64,000 nucleotides of DNA from Lutraria lutraria (taxonomy: Eukaryota > Mollusca > Bivalvia > Venerida > Mactridae): the NCBI GenBank assembly GCA_964023205.1, contig OZ026835.1:43249083-43313082 (forward strand). Reading direction: 5' to 3'. Every line of letters begins with the position of its first letter. Within the stretch, counting starts at the first letter, position 1. The notes under the pieces are model-generated. The model made no database searches. It was not told the origin of the DNA and saw nothing but the letters and a program-made list of their open reading frames with translations. This document shows, one piece after another, positions 1 to 19,408 of this stretch. The position numbers and the translations under genes were made by a program.

Positions 1-204
1 TGAATTTACTCATTTCACTTCTGGTCCTTTGTGTGAAAAAGCACAAGCCGAGTTGATTGTTTCATTTTGCGTACGATTCCTCCAAATAATCTCTGTTATT
101 TTCTAAATTATAAGTGGGCATGGAAAATGAAACACAGATAAAAAAGTGTCAACCTGAGCAAGTGTAAGGATGAAAAATCTGCCTCTGTTATTTGTCCACA
201 GAAC

Positions 205-440
205 TAGATCGAAACGAGATATCGGGATAAACCCCACTAAATCGAATTAACGGGATAACTCTACTAAATCGAGCTTATGAAAACTTAATAGGAAAACTAT
301 TATAACTAGCTAACGGGATAAACTCTACTAATTCGAGCTAACAGGTAAACTGGTTCCTGTTCCATGTTGCATAGAAACCAAAGGTGTACAACCGGAACCA
401 CATTCGCTAATGGGATATAAGCTAGATACTAAATCGAGGT
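205..440. repeat. Imperfect direct repeats, about 30-bp unit
   Basis: Four to five diverged copies of a unit like CGGGATAAACTCTACTAAAT followed by CGAGCTAA, in the intron after cathepsin exon 5. No coding potential. Confidence 0.6.
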
Positions 441-607
441 AATTGGACGGATTTTCCTAAATCAAACATTTTTTTGTTTGTCCTTTAAAATATAATTGTC
501 TGGCACTTTATTATGGTGATCTTGAATTTGCTTTAAAATTGGCTTTATAATAAACATTTAGTATTTACGTTAGAAGACGTCTACTTCAGTTTGACGTCCT
601 GACTTAC

Positions 608-6151
<5,544 letters not shown>

Positions 6152-7229
6152 TGTGAATCAAACCTAAAATTAGATCAACACAGACCATTTCTCCTGAGGT
6201 CTACATAAGAATAACAAAAAAAAAAAAAAAAAAAAAAAAAAACGATTGGGAAGGATTTTGACTTTGGCATCCTGATTGTAAAAACCGAAGGGGAATCCCC
6301 TAGATTCCCGAACAGGCAGCATGCCCGACTGATGAAACATCGTTCGCGCAATGCTTTCAATGATTTTAACGTACCCCACTCAGTTTCGCGATGTTTACCT
6401 TGTAATGAAAGTTTGAAAAATATCGATTCTTGCTTCATGTAATGAAAAAATACATTGCACAAACGAACTCACTCAAACACACTAGCAGGAATAAATTTAG
6501 CTTCAACCCTACATGAACATTTCTTTCAGAGCATCGAACAATTATAAATGCTTGTCAATTTGGAATTGACATGTCTGTGTTTGAAACGCTACATACACTC
6601 AGACCATCATACTCCAGTGCCGAATTTGATGTGTAACACGACATTGACAAAACTTAATATCTATATTAAATATATCTATATTGATCCTTACATGAGTATA
6701 TTAAAAGACTGATACCTACTACATGCATAATAAAGATAATTAATTACACATGTAAGCCGACTATGTTACACATTTATGTATTTCTTTATGTTTGTATATT
6801 ATATTTGTAACATGATTATTACACATGTCATTATAGAAATGTACTTACTTACTTACATAAATAACAGATGAAATGTACTGGAAGCATGTATTGTTAGTAG
6901 TTGTTTAGGTCCGTGTCTGAACTTTAATAGTTCTCACGAGAGATATCTGAACAATAAGATTCTCACTTAGTCATTTACTGCATAAGTGTTCTACTTAATT
7001 AACACTAGTATAATTTATGTACACACCCTAAGTCTTCTATACATCTAATGGTAGGACAATACATTTTCTTTCCTGGTTTAAAAATCATTATCAATCGTGA
7101 TGGTTATATGTGCCGCGTTCATGTACTTATCAAATTACATAACGGAGAACTGGAAAATGAAGTAGTGGTGAAATCATTGACAATGGTCCTTTCTCATATC
7201 TAGGTTACTTCCCTTAAACGAAAGGTCAA

Positions 7230-7395
7230 GTCCAAAGTCACGAAGTCCAACTACCGACCATGTCACTTTATGTGAGAAAGTAGACAGTTGCTTACGGAGG
7301 ATGGGAGTCTAGTACTGGTTCTTCCCAGGAACGATGATTAGGTGAACTAATAGCCTAATATGACTCTCAATGTTGTAAAGGGGCGTAAGCAAGTC
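7230..7395 (+). repeat. SINE family A, 5'-truncated
   Basis: Body and tail match 15857-16087, 48381-48607 (minus) and 56618-56762: CCGACCATGTC, then CAGTTGCTTACGGAGGATGG, GGTTCTTCCCAGGAACGATG, ending GGGGCGTAA. The tRNA-like head is missing. Confidence 0.75.
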
Positions 7396-10300
7396 AAAGC
7401 CATGAATGAGTCACGGTCTGTCTAATTTGAAGAACTAAATAAATACAATCATATATACATCAATACTAATGTTATTTTCTGGTTCATCGTCACCAAAATT
7501 ATGAACACATGGCAAAAAGATTTTGAAAAATCATCTCCGAGGTACTTGTTAAAGTTTTTAAAGTGAAACTATTTTCTCTCGACCACGTTGCAGAACATCC
7601 ATAAGAAACTCTGATCTTGTATTTGAAATTAACCACTGCTTCGGTTATGTTTCATCTTTCGAAATTAATAAAGTGTAAAAAAAAACTAAATGAAGGTTAA
7701 ATTAATTGAAAAGTGTGTGGCAATGGACCCTTTCTTGTTGACAACTTTAAGACGAATGCGGTGTTTATGCTGAATTATACTACTGTGTGCTATTTTTTCT
7801 GAAATTATTTCGTGCTTTAGAAGTACAAGTCATCTCCTAACATTTTCGTACGCCAGATTTTTCTGTTAGGAACATTAATGCCAGTGCTAGAAGAAAGGGC
7901 TTATTGGGCATCTGTAAATACGGCTATTTTGTGGTCTTTCTTAAAAGTCGAATGAAAGTCCGTGTTAATGACATCATGTTAAAATGGAACAGTGGGTAGA
8001 AGTTCTTTTTATATTTTATAACAATTATTTGTAATTTTTAAAAAACAAATTCGTTCTGGATCGAATTTAAGACATCATTAGTCCGAGTTTTTATTCGAAG
8101 TTTTAATGTTTAATTAAAATCGAATAAATAAAAATGAATTGTTATTAATATTACAACGAATAATTAGCAATGAGTTTAACTTGAGGTAAAAGAATTGCTG
8201 GTTACAAACGGTGTAAAATAGGTTCAGGATTCAATAAGTAATTAAATGGATCTAACCAATAGCGTGTTTATTCTAGTATCATTGATGAATTCATACATTT
8301 CTTAATATAAAAATTAAAAAAGCATAGTCAGGGCATCCCTTAGAATTTGTTGGTTAAGGGTCACTCGACCAACACTATTCTAAGTTTTCGTTTTCCACAC
8401 AAACATATACCTGTAATGTTAAAAAAGCCTGCCTACCCACTTTTAAAGATTTGGGTAAACGAAACGGCAAACCAACATTTTTTCTATGAATTGCCTCAGC
8501 GGCTTTAAGTCCTAATTGCCATTTACAAAAAAAAGAAAAAAGAAATATGACCCAGGTAAACACAGGACACGTTATTATGTAATAAATAATATGAACCTAT
8601 AATATAATATCAATACAGACGAGTGTTGGCACCCGCATGCAGTGCTTTTTTTTTCTTACTTCAACAGTTAACCACTGTCCACCATGGAAGACATTATCGT
8701 AAAAGAATGAAAATAAGAAAGTTCATTGCTGTGTAAAAAATATACAAGATTCATCTTGTTCAGTATGTGTCTTGTTTGTTCATTATATACACAGCCAGAT
8801 TTAATTTACTTTGTATTTGTAAATGCATTATTTTGCATGGCGATACATTTTGATAACACGGACGTTATAGTATATCAAGAAATAAAATATTCATACATTT
8901 TGTGTGTTATCTTCCTTGTCCCGTGTATAATTATTACATACTTCTATTGCTTCATTATCTGATGACAACTCTTTAAGAATGATTCATCGATGATGTTTTT
9001 GTTTATTCAAATTTCACTACAATCACGAGATTACATGAGCTAGATGAGAGATAGATTGGTTAGATAATACATTTACGTATTCTTCCTCTTTACTACAGTT
9101 TGCCGTGTATTTTTATTCAGATTTAGTTAAAATTGTGTTCGTGCATATTTTCAACCCAAAAGCGTTTTGAATTCTTCTTAAATATCAAGCACCCATTTAT
9201 ACAAATTAAGCCCTAGCAGGCAATATATCATTAAAATCACACGTAACTAGCATGTTTGACACCATACAAAAATATATAGACGAAAAGTACAATGTTTTAA
9301 AAAATCAAAGATATTACAAGGGATGTGATTATAGCTGGTGTCGGACGGGCCGTTAAACAAATCAAAACAACTTGACTTCATATTTTCCGACATTATTTTA
9401 TATTCTATGACAAGAACAAGTGTCACTCTCACCGTTCGTGATAGGATATGATAAAACCCTGTTAATACGACCACTTTTGGGTCAAATATAAACGGTCTCA
9501 GTACGAAGACAATCACATTATTAAGTCTAACTGTAAAGAGATTGCAGAACACAGATGCCACGCCATAATAAATGGTCGTTATAAAAAGGCAGTTCATGTA
9601 TTGGCGTGCTTTTCAATGTATATGAGATCCTTGATTGAGTGGTAAATGTAGAAAAACAACAAAAAACTCGTTTGAGTTTTAATAAAGTTTTTTTGTCATA
9701 TTTGGTCGTTGGTTTGTTTAACTAGAGATAGGGATCCACATTTCTCAAACAAAGAGCATTCAAATACACGTATCATGTTAACAGACAAACAAAAAGACCA
9801 CAAAGCGTTTGTTTCTATACAATAATAATAAACAATGATATAAACATTTTTCATTTAGTACCAGATATGTAATTTATCATTATTTTGTATATTTTGATTA
9901 CCACCCCTGTACCTAGATGCAAGTGTGCATTTTATGCGTGATTTAAGTAAAGATTCACTGCATATTTGAAGAGTTGTTATTGTATTGTATTGTTTTTTAA
10001 GACAACCGCGTTAGATATCTTCCTGGGAAGATAAGCAGTCGATGAACGGTAATTTTTTCTTTAGATTAAAGTGTTATGATCTTAACTCCCAAAATGATTA
10101 TCTCAAAATAGGGCAGACAGATTTTGTAAATGTTTATAATTTTATAGATTTCTATGATAGAAATTGATTTACCAAGAGATTTTTCAAAATTTTGTGACAA
10201 TTACATTCCTTTCTAACCCAGGTTTTAAGGATTAAAGACAAAAGAACACCAATTTCAAAGATATCTGGAGGTAAAAACATACAATTACTTACTACCAATA

Positions 10301-11977
10301 TGATTTGATAAAGAAAAATACAGGTCACCATACAATATCCAATTTTTTTTCAACAGGGGCAACAAATCTTACAGTTTTTTTAAAAAAATGTCGTAAAACG
10401 AATTATAGTATCCGGGAAACTAAATCGAAGAAATAATAACAATTGGGCAATACTATTTTTGTAATGTTTACATTTTTTATGTAGCATTGAGCAAATACAT
10501 GAGAAGAATTGGCATTTATGGTCCTTACACTTTAATTGATAATTAATTAAAAGTACAAATCATAAGTATTGATGGAACATATACTCCGCTTTCCGATTGA
10601 TTTTTATTAAATTTATCCGTTTTAAAAAATATTCATACATGGATCTTTACAAAATAAATGATTATACTCTCGCCTGGTGGTACGTAACTCCGAACCTCAT
10701 TTGTAAACTAACATGAATTTGCAAAACATAGTGTCAAAGCAACATAGCTAGACTGCATATATGTATAGATTTATTAAGTGTGTATTTTGTAAGTGGAGAT
10801 CAGCTAGCTAGCGCTGTGTAATTTATAAAACATTTATAAGCTAGACTAACTAACTACAATGTAAATGTACGATGTTTATGACGGTGAAACATGTTGCATC
10901 GAGCCCAGCCAGGCCATGACGGACTGGAGGATGCTTAAGTACATAAAATTAGCCACCCAACGAGCTTAATTTGAAAAGAAACATTTCATATTCAATGATT
11001 CAGTCTTAAAACGTTGGGCCAAACAGTTATTCTAATAACAATGTAAACAGAATTTCGGAAAAAAATGAGATCAGCAATCGTAAACATACCCTACATCAAT
11101 TAAATATGTACGAATTAAACATTTGTATTTAAAAGTCCTGCTTAAACAATATATTAACAAATTACATACTTAACGACACATATCAATTTAAATAAAATGA
11201 TTGATAATTAGACAAACTCACCTCCTGATGTCTGGTTCAGTAGAAAGACGAATTCTTATGATAAACAAGGTCTTTATGTGTACCCAAAACCCCGTATTTT
11301 CTTCCTCGACACACTTAAATGCTTCAAGATGAAGCTGAATATAACTTCCGACTATTCGAACAAACAGAACGGACAATCTTTGAACTTTCGGTTTCGAGTC
11401 CTATTTGCACAAGTGGAAAATTTTCATCGTTTTCAGAAAACAAATTGAAAACCCTGGAAAGGCCCAACCAAGGTCACATTGGTTGTTACGTGTTTTATTC
11501 CATTAAATCGTAAACATAATCAGTCTATGTCGTCAATGCTGTGTTTAGATAAACATGTTTTTAAAGAGACACAAGTCGTGTGATTCAGATTTTATATAAT
11601 ATCCGTTGTTAACAAACTGTTAAACTTGAAGCAGTCAACTTGTACTATCTAGAATCTGGTATTACCTATGACTCATCTGATTTAGTCCTAAAATATTTCC
11701 ATACATGTACAAAAAAAACATATGCCTCAATACTACATTTAAAGGACTAAGTTCACTTAGGCATGAAATCGGCCCAAAAATGCAGTAATTTACGAAATTT
11801 AAGTTTTGTAAGAAAAATGTATGTTTTTTGTAAGGACACCCTTTGCTTATTAATAAACATTATAGACATTCGAGATAGTCTGTGTTTTACGTGGGAAACA
11901 TGGACCAAAAGTAAGTACTAAAATCCGGTTTTGCCATATTTTCGTCTATATTTTGACATAAAATTTAAAAATTCGGT

Positions 11978-12080
11978 TAGGGCACAGGCCTCGACCAAAA
12001 AATAAAACGCATCAGTCGAATCTTAATTATATCTCTCATAAAATGGTATAATAATTATTTTGGTCGAGGCCTGTGCCCTA
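11978..12080. mobile_element. Short fold-back element
   Basis: Perfect 23-bp inverted termini, TAGGGCACAGGCCTCGACC with AAAA and complement, enclosing about 57 bp. The terminal TA may be the target duplication. Confidence 0.65.
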
Positions 12081-12999
12081 TCTGAAAAAATAGTTTTTCT
12101 TTCCGCTGTTGACACACAAAAAACACGTCGAGTGCATAGAAAATCGGACATAATGTTGATTTAAGTACACATTTGATTAAGTACTGGTCTTTAAAAGGTA
12201 AAATTAAGAGCAATAAACATTAACCATACAAAAATGTTTTATTGTCTTGTTTTTATTTTGTGTTTATTCCGAAAATTAAACATTAAAAACCCGTTGTCAT
12301 TGTTTACACTGTCCCTAGCAACGCTGGCAGAGTTAAAATCCAGATCGTACGTCACGGGAGAAGAATAATATAAAACTATTGTACGTATATTTTGTGTAAA
12401 GAATCCTTATGTAGCCTAATAGTGCTTAAAAACGACAAAATGACGACAGATGTAAAACAATGCATGCATTATAACATTTGACGCTAGAAAAATTTAACTT
12501 TCGTCTGCAAAGGAACGGGACTAAAATATTTTAGCATTTACTGGATATCGCTCGATGTTTTGTTTTGGATTCGGATTGGAATGTAACATTATACTATTTA
12601 GAAATATATTTTGACATGTGATCATTGAAATGAAAGGATGTTGCGAATATTTCGACATTTTAAATACATTTACTTGAAACATGGAACTCCGCTCACTTCA
12701 ATTAACATATGTATCTAAATATAGACTGTTATAGTCAGTGATCTATTGTAATTTTAATGGCAATTAAAACGTTGGAACAATAGCATAATGGTTAGTGTTG
12801 TTGGCTCATGAGCTGAGGGTACCTGGTTCGATTTGTCATAATGCCAAACTTTTTTTTTGTGCATTGATCTTTAAAAAGTATTTCATTGTAGACTTTTATA
12901 TATACTCTGTCAAAAAGACTTTATACAGGTCTTAGCTATAAACACTGTTGACAATTATTTTCTAGGCTACTGTAAGTGCTCAATAAAATAAAAGACAAT

Positions 13000-15290
13000 A
13001 TCATGATACAAAACTTTATTTTCATTTTTTTTAAAATAATAATTTTATGTATCATTTGCTATGCAAGAAAAAAAAAGAATGAAGGATTATCAATTCAGAA
13101 ATCAATAAGAAAGCACATTATTTGCAGCTAATGTATGCACAGATATTATGTTTACAAACAGCTACATATGCACAATGAATATAACTTAGGCTAAAAAGAT
13201 CATCCTTTTCCATATAACATCTCATTAATATAACAATCAAATACACTATCTAACCACATCAGTTCATCAATAGAGACTTGAAAGCTGACAACTTTACATG
13301 TAAAACCCAATCACTGTGTTTGATATTAAAACCAGGAACAAAATTAATTGTTTTGATATTCTAAGGCCAATCCAATGCAGATTCTATTGAACATAATATC
13401 CTGATATTTGTTGGCTCAAGATATACAGGACATAAACATAATTATAAATGAAGGTCTTCTCTGTTAATACATTTTTGAAAATGATCATAGGAACTGCATC
13501 AAGCAGGGTATCTGTCCTGGAGCTCAGGTATTATATTGCAAACAAAATTGGATTTTGATTTCTTGGAATATTCTGAATATGAAACAGTGCTACAGCAAAC
13601 ACTGTTGGTTGATATCTTCTGTCTAGTTATTGACTGATTTCATTTATCCAAACACTGACAACTGGAACATTTCTGGGTATTCTTTTTTGAAAATGCCTAC
13701 AGAAGGTCTTGTCAAATAAATAACTGACTTACATAATTTTGGATACAGTAAGTTGAGCATACAAAGACAGTTGAAGCCACAATGTGAGCTCAAATTAGAG
13801 GAGTTGTGTCATTACATTATGTCAGTCTAAATAGGTTAACAAGGGAAGATGTAATCAACAATCACACAATGAAGTCAAAGTAAATGCACAGACAATATTA
13901 CATGTAGGTCTGAATAGTTCTGATGTCTACATTCAGAAAAGCAACAACCTCAGCTTAAAAAGACTCACATTCAGTTCACAAAAGTCACTCTTTGAGAAGC
14001 CTATGTTTATTATAACAACAACAGGCTATTTTTAATAGTTATTATTGGCCCTTTTTCCATTACAATGTACATGTATTTGTTTTGCATGACTGTCTTTATC
14101 TTACAGATTCCTGAGTTATTTAGCAAGCTAATGGTTGAATTAGAATTTGGAAATACTTCATTCAAGGGCTCCAAACTAACCAAGTGCCACTCATTATTGA
14201 CTTTCAAAAAGTAATACATGTATGTGGCATACCAAATAGGTAGCTAAATTCACTCTGCACTCCTCATAGATGATTTACACATTTGGCATAATCTTCCAGC
14301 TCAAACACTTCTGTTTAAGATAAAAAATCTTGAAAGATATATGCTTTGGAAATGTGTCATTATGAATATGTCTTCAAAGTAACGAGTTACTGTGCAGGAA
14401 CACCTGGTTGGAAATTATGACAAACTTATGAGAACATTCCTATATTCACAAGGATGACCATGATCTAATCCATACAAGCAGTCATACTTGCCATGTATCT
14501 TTTTGACTTTCAGGTTATGATTTTCTGCTTAACATACTGAAGTATGGTATTGTGAAAGTCATGCTGGCAATTTTGTAGACAATATCGGCATGCGCTTTAC
14601 ACATTGTCTCTGTTGTATGGTATTTGAGCTATGCAAGGCATATACAATGCCACAAATAATGCATTCAAAATAAGTGTTCAAGTTTCCTGGGAAAAATATA
14701 AAAACGCTTATAAAATACTTATTTCTGAATTTTATTTCTTGAAATTTCCACAGATTATCAGATATAGTGTTCAAATTACATAAAACATAGAATCAGTCTT
14801 CCATAATGCATTTTTCTGCAACTTTTGGACGTTTTTCTGCAACTTTCAGGCATTTTTCGACATTTTAGGCGTTTTTCGCTAAGTCCAGTGACCGCTGAAA
14901 ATACAGACAAATGCACAAATATTAATTAACGATTTAATGATACAAGAACAGAAAATATTAAGTAGATATACAAGTACATGTATGACTGAAATAAAATATA
15001 TAAATATTTAACAAAATATAAACATGTTAAGCTTTGATGCAGACAAAAAAAACTCGAGGTCGAAACACCTGGAGTCCGAAAAGTGTATTAATTTTTTGAA
15101 GTTGAATAATAAATAATGAATTATCTGCGGACTTTATATTGAATGAAATAGACAATCTAATACGAGAAAGTAAAAATGTAATGACTTACACACTGTGGCG
15201 ACTGCTATGTCACGAGAATTTGAAGATTTTCAAATCATTAAACACAATCTAAAGCGGTAACAAACTTGGAGAAGACGAGTTAACGCGAAA
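13000..15290 (-). ncRNA. Candidate two-exon long non-coding transcript
   Basis: Read on the minus strand: a TATA-like CTATAAATG near 15300, a possible exon 1 ending at a GTAAGT donor near 15188, then an acceptor TATTTTCAG at about 14897. A long exon follows to an AATAAA at 13020-13015. The 13000-14896 block is less repeat-laden than its surroundings and resembles a long 3'UTR. The longest frame from the acceptor encodes about 38 residues rich in a repeated SCRK motif with no family match known to me. It could be a micropeptide gene, the 3' end of an unseen gene, or chance. Inference only. Confidence 0.3.
14819..14880. repeat. Imperfect tandem repeat, about 18-22-bp unit
   Basis: GCATTTTTCTGCAACTTT and GACGTTTTTCTGCAACTTT recur with decaying similarity three to four times. 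It lies at the start of the candidate exon above. Confidence 0.6.
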
Positions 15291-15856
15291 TGGACATTTA
15301 TAGCGAAATGTCAAATAATTGGAAATGTACAAACGGAACTGAAAGGGGCCAACACAGCATAAAGCAATATAATGAAATTGAATATTTCGAAAGATATGTA
15401 CAGTATGAGTTTCATGACTTTAGTATAACAACTTATGTTTGAATGATCGTAATATGTTAAGATATATACATTGTTGAGAAAAATGTCTATTTATAAATGT
15501 GTAAGTTTTCATTTTATTTTGATAAATATGTATATGAGCTGAATTACTGACAATATTGACAATAATTAAGAGTTTAGATAACCTCACTAGTAATAAACTC
15601 AACTAGGTTTATGTGCGTGTGATTACAAACGTACGACGTACGCCTATTGTCAATATCTCAAAATGACGTCAAAATTTGCATTAGGGTGGGGTCATTAAAG
15701 AGCTAAAAAATGGACAAATATAACAAATTGATTATAAAAAAATATGTAGAACTACTCAGGACATATGTTAGTTTGATTTACCAAATTATTTTAAATATTG
15801 AAGATTGGGCCGATTTTGGCTATTTCTGAACCTACTAATAACTTTACCATATAATA

Positions 15857-16087
15857 TAGTGGTCGAGCGGTTAAAGTCGCTGACTTTAAATCACTTAAAC
15901 CTCTCACTGATAGAGGGTCGTGGAAACGAGCTGAGCTACCGACCATGTCTCTTTATGTGGGAAAGAAGACATATCCTTACGGATGATTGGAGTCTAGTGC
16001 ATGTACTTCACAGGGACGATGTTTAGGTGAACTGGCCGCTTCATATGACTCTGACTGTGGAACAGGAGCATAAAACACGAATCAAAC
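15857..16087 (+). repeat. SINE family A with tRNA-like head
   Basis: The head resembles a class II tRNA (GTGGTCGAGCGGTTAAAGT A box, long variable region), followed by the family body CTACCGACCATGTCTCT and ending near GGAGCATAAAAC. The best full match is 48381-48607 on the minus strand. Confidence 0.8.
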
Positions 16088-16364
16088 AAAAAAGCAACTT
16101 AAAGGCGGGTATATCAGCAGGAGCTAGTGTACGCTACTTTAACTCTTGTACTCACAAATAAAAACTCCACGTTGGTCTCAGGCGTTAAAACTCTTTGCTA
16201 GTTGTCACTAACCCAACGGATCTTGTTTTTACTGACGTCCCCAAGACGTTTTTCTAGTCTCGGTCAATTTCTTTCGTGCCGATATTTTTATTTCCTCGAA
16301 CTTTAAAAATATATATTTGCCAACCTACTAACTATTTATTTTTTAAAACTATTCACAGAGGAAA

Positions 16365-16520
16365 CAACTGTGATAGAAAGAGGAAAATAATGTACCCGCG
16401 ACCTCCTGCTTGCAAGTCAGATGCTCTACCAACTGATCTAATCGGGCTGATGAATATCTCCCAGCCAATTTATAAATACAATATACCACACTGCTACTCT
16501 GTATTTATAGGCTTTTAAGA
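16365..16520 (-). repeat. tRNA-Ala-like dispersed repeat, copy 1
   Basis: Reverse complement of the unit at 62460-62610. Both share flanks outside the tRNA body (GGCTGGGATATTCATCAGCCC type), a D-arm TTGGTAGAGC and the anticodon loop CTTGCAA. The shared flanks show this is a mobile repeat, not a free tRNA gene. The B box has decayed here. Confidence 0.75.
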
Positions 16521-16684
16521 GCTCGGCAATGTTCAGTCACATACTCACCATGTAAAAAATCTACACAAAAAACACAACAATCATTTTTCGACCCGAAGGC
16601 TGTTCCGTCAAGCAACACTAGTACTATTAACTAGTACTTCCGTTTTAGCTAACACATTTTTCGAATATGACTGTTTGTCCACAC

Positions 16685-16915
16685 AGGGCAATAGGTTGAG
16701 TAGGTATGGACATCAGGTTCCTAAGTTCGAATCCTTCTCCTCCAGGGGGCGCTACATGTGGAACTCAGTGATTACTTGGTTGATGACATTACATCCAAGA
16801 CCATTCATCCCGAACCGCTTATTCTAGCGATTTACTTGGGTTATTTTGACAGCTACTTGTGGAGAAAGGGGTTCGCACTGATACAGACTCCTTCATTTGG
16901 CTAGATTGACCGCTC
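16685..16915 (+). repeat. SINE-like element C
   Basis: Begins with a tRNA-like segment (GGGCAATAGGTTGAGTAGG, then GTTCGAATCCTTC as B box), followed by a body with GGGGGCGCTACATG. Only one copy was found here, so the call is tentative. Confidence 0.4.
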
Positions 16916-16928
16916 GATAGTATAATTA

Positions 16929-17261
16929 TTAAAGTCCCATTAGCTTTTTTTGAATGGTAACATTTAAGTACATTGTAGGTCTTATTTTACCTAGAAAGAT
17001 GTCTAATCAGTGAAATCGACTTTTACTTGCAACAAAAACATTCCATAATTTTCTTTTTTAATCACGAAGTACTTATAGAAATATAGCACCGTATTTTTTC
17101 AAATAATTGCAAAAAACCTACATCTGACAACATTTTAACTAGATGTGGCTAAAGAAAGATTTTATGTAAATATTGTTTTAGAGTAAATAAATATATTTCT
17201 TATATTTTACTATCATTTTATCTATTTTGCTAAATTAAAAAAAAAGCTTATGGGTCTTTAA
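16929..17261. mobile_element. MITE family C, TTAA-flanked, copy 1
   Basis: Bounded by TTAA at 16929 and 17258. Short inverted termini: AGTCCCATTAGC and GCTTATGGGTCTTT. About 75 percent similar by eye to 27170-27509 over the full length. Confidence 0.8.
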
Positions 17262-17598
17262 ATACTGCTGAAAACAAACCTAAACCCGAGAATGGTGTGT
17301 ATTTCTATTTGTGAATCTCCTCGAATTGCAAGACGGAGATTTAACCCCAGACTTTTCTGTAACTTGATCATTATTTATTTTATTTTTTTTCAGGACAAAA
17401 CTTCCGCATTTTAGACAAACATGAAATTTCCCACCAAATCACCGAAACAAAAATTAATAAAATATTTTGTTACTACTCCTTTTGACATCGAAACCCTGGA
17501 TTTTTTTATCTGCTTATTGCGTGGACCTAAAATTGAATGAAATCCGAGCTATAAAATGTATTTATTTCAGATTATATGACATTCATCACGTTTTGATT

Positions 17599-18413
17599 TT
17601 AAGGTGGTATGCGACCTTTCCCCGACGTCATGGGACAAAAATCGACTTTTCTCCGATTGTTCCGAAATTTTGCACAATGGCTGTTTAGCATGTTCCTCGA
17701 TTTTTGTTCGTTTTATTTTTACTGTTTTCCGACCCGTTTCCTAGCAACGCCATGATGAATGTCAGCGGTGTAACGACATTTTACATGCAAAATTGGTTCA
17801 AACATACCGCTATATTAACTTCAGATACACCAACTGCGAGCTCTCTATCTGCGGAATAAGCTCATATCAGTTTTAATGGGGGGTTGCCGTCATTATTTTC
17901 CTGGCGGAACTTTAAGTACTAAAAATACGTCCGTTTTTTCACCCGTAATTTTGACCCCAAACTATATTTCAGTATACTTTTGGTAAACGGAAGTAGATTC
18001 AATCAACTAATGAATTGCATGATGATATTGTGGAGATGTTAACAAGCAATTATAAAATATAAAAATAATATGTCATCGCGCATTATTTTTCACAAAATTG
18101 CAATGTAGTAAAGTTCGGACATCATAAATAACGTTGTTGAAACTGTTTAGTTACGTCACGCCAATATTCAACTTATTTGTAATAACGTCAGGCTACAATA
18201 ATTATTAGCGTGACTTAACAATTTCAACAACGGTATTTTACACCGCTGGCATTTGACGTAGCGTTGCTAGGAAACGGGGCGCAAAACAGAAAAAATAAAA
18301 CGAACAAAAATCGAAGAGCATGCTATAATACCATTGTACAAAATTTTAGAACAATCGGAGAAAAATCGATTTTTTTACCCATGATGTCAAAGAAAGGTCG
18401 CATACTACCTTAA
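17599..18413. mobile_element. MITE family A, complete piggyBac-like element
   Basis: About 815 bp with TTAA at both ends and long inverted termini (roughly 170 bp): GGTGGTATGCGACCTTTC and GAAAGGTCGCATACTACC, continuing through CTCCGATTGTTC and CCTAGCAACGCC. No transposase frame, so non-autonomous. The left two thirds recur at 22109-22640. Confidence 0.85.
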
Positions 18414-19179
18414 ACAGCGTTAACTGCATTTTTTGTGATAAACGAAACGATACCCTTGGTTATGATACGCGACCATGACCTGCCACTTGTTCAACTGATT
18501 AGGACACAAGTTATAGGTATAGGTTAGAGTGTATATTTGGATAAGAAAGCTAAAAGGAGTGGCAGCGACGGTAGCTTTTATACTCTTCTATAAAAAATAT
18601 TTTGCAATAACCGCTCATTAATTTATATGCATTGGACTAAAATACGGAGAAAAGCGAACTTGCTTTCATGATACATAGAAAAAGGAGCAAACAATGGCTA
18701 TTTTTATTTCAATTAATTGTATTGACAATGGTAACAGTACAAGCTTAAGTACACACTTAGTAGACAATTAAGGTCAAGCCGTTGTTCCAACAAATAATAA
18801 GACGGCCACTTAACATTTTTGTAACAGTAACATCCACCTCAATACCATAATTCCCAAAATTAATTTATTTCTTGACGAGAAGGAGTTTTCTTTCAGCGCG
18901 TAATTAAAAAGTCGATTAAACCGAACATTTTTTTTTAAAGAAAATGTATTAATTTAAAGGTACCATCATATGGATACGCCTTTATAGATAAAAAAAGTTG
19001 GTTTTTAAAATTCGCATGACCACTTCTTTCTCAATAAACAAACAATCTGACAATATTTACCATTTCAACTTGATTCTCTCTGAAACTTACTTTTCAAACT
19101 TCGTTTATCTTTGTCAGTATCTCTTGTAAACTAGACCTTCAAGGTGGAAATTTAGTTTCAAAGAATGAATCAAACAAAA

Positions 19180-19395
19180 GTGTGCTAGTATTGTTTCATA
19201 ATTGTCCAGAATATTTTACTATATTTTCATTTGTTTTCGTTGGGCTTTTGTGGACATAAATTCGTGGATTTTGATTTTTGAAAAAACCTTATGTCTGCAT
19301 TTAAAATCGTGCGGATTTGATTTCGTGGATGAGCCAACCCACAAAATCCACGAAATTTCATACCCAACGAAAATTAATGATTCCACAGTATTATT
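19180..19395. mobile_element. Short inverted-repeat element downstream of the lectin gene
   Basis: Two arms of the type TTCGTTGGG, TTCGTGGATTTTG and CAAAATCCACGAAAT, TACCCAACGAAAAT face each other. Frames on both strands inside it are products of this symmetry, not genes. Confidence 0.55.
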
Positions 19396-19408
19396 CTTTG
19401 TGTAAGTT

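Larger units (their letters stand above)
6152..12999. other. Gene-poor stretch 5' of the cathepsin gene
   Basis: No convincing exon was found over about 6.8 kb apart from possible cathepsin 5'UTR. A 27-base poly-A run is at 6216-6242. A head-less SINE-A copy is at 7230-7395. Weak Tigger-like ends lie at 9455-9590. An inverted repeat (GGGCACAGGCCTCGACCAAAA and its complement) spans 11978-12080. A degenerate tRNA-like unit with A box TAGCATAATGG and B box GGTTCGA lies at about 12775-12840. A donor-like GGAGGTGAGT near 11222 (minus) could end a 5'UTR exon. Confidence 0.6.

Noticed and set aside
9247..9597. 116-codon minus-strand frame
   Set aside because: Overlaps transposon-like ends (ACGACCACTTTTGGG) and shows no conserved motif or exon borders.
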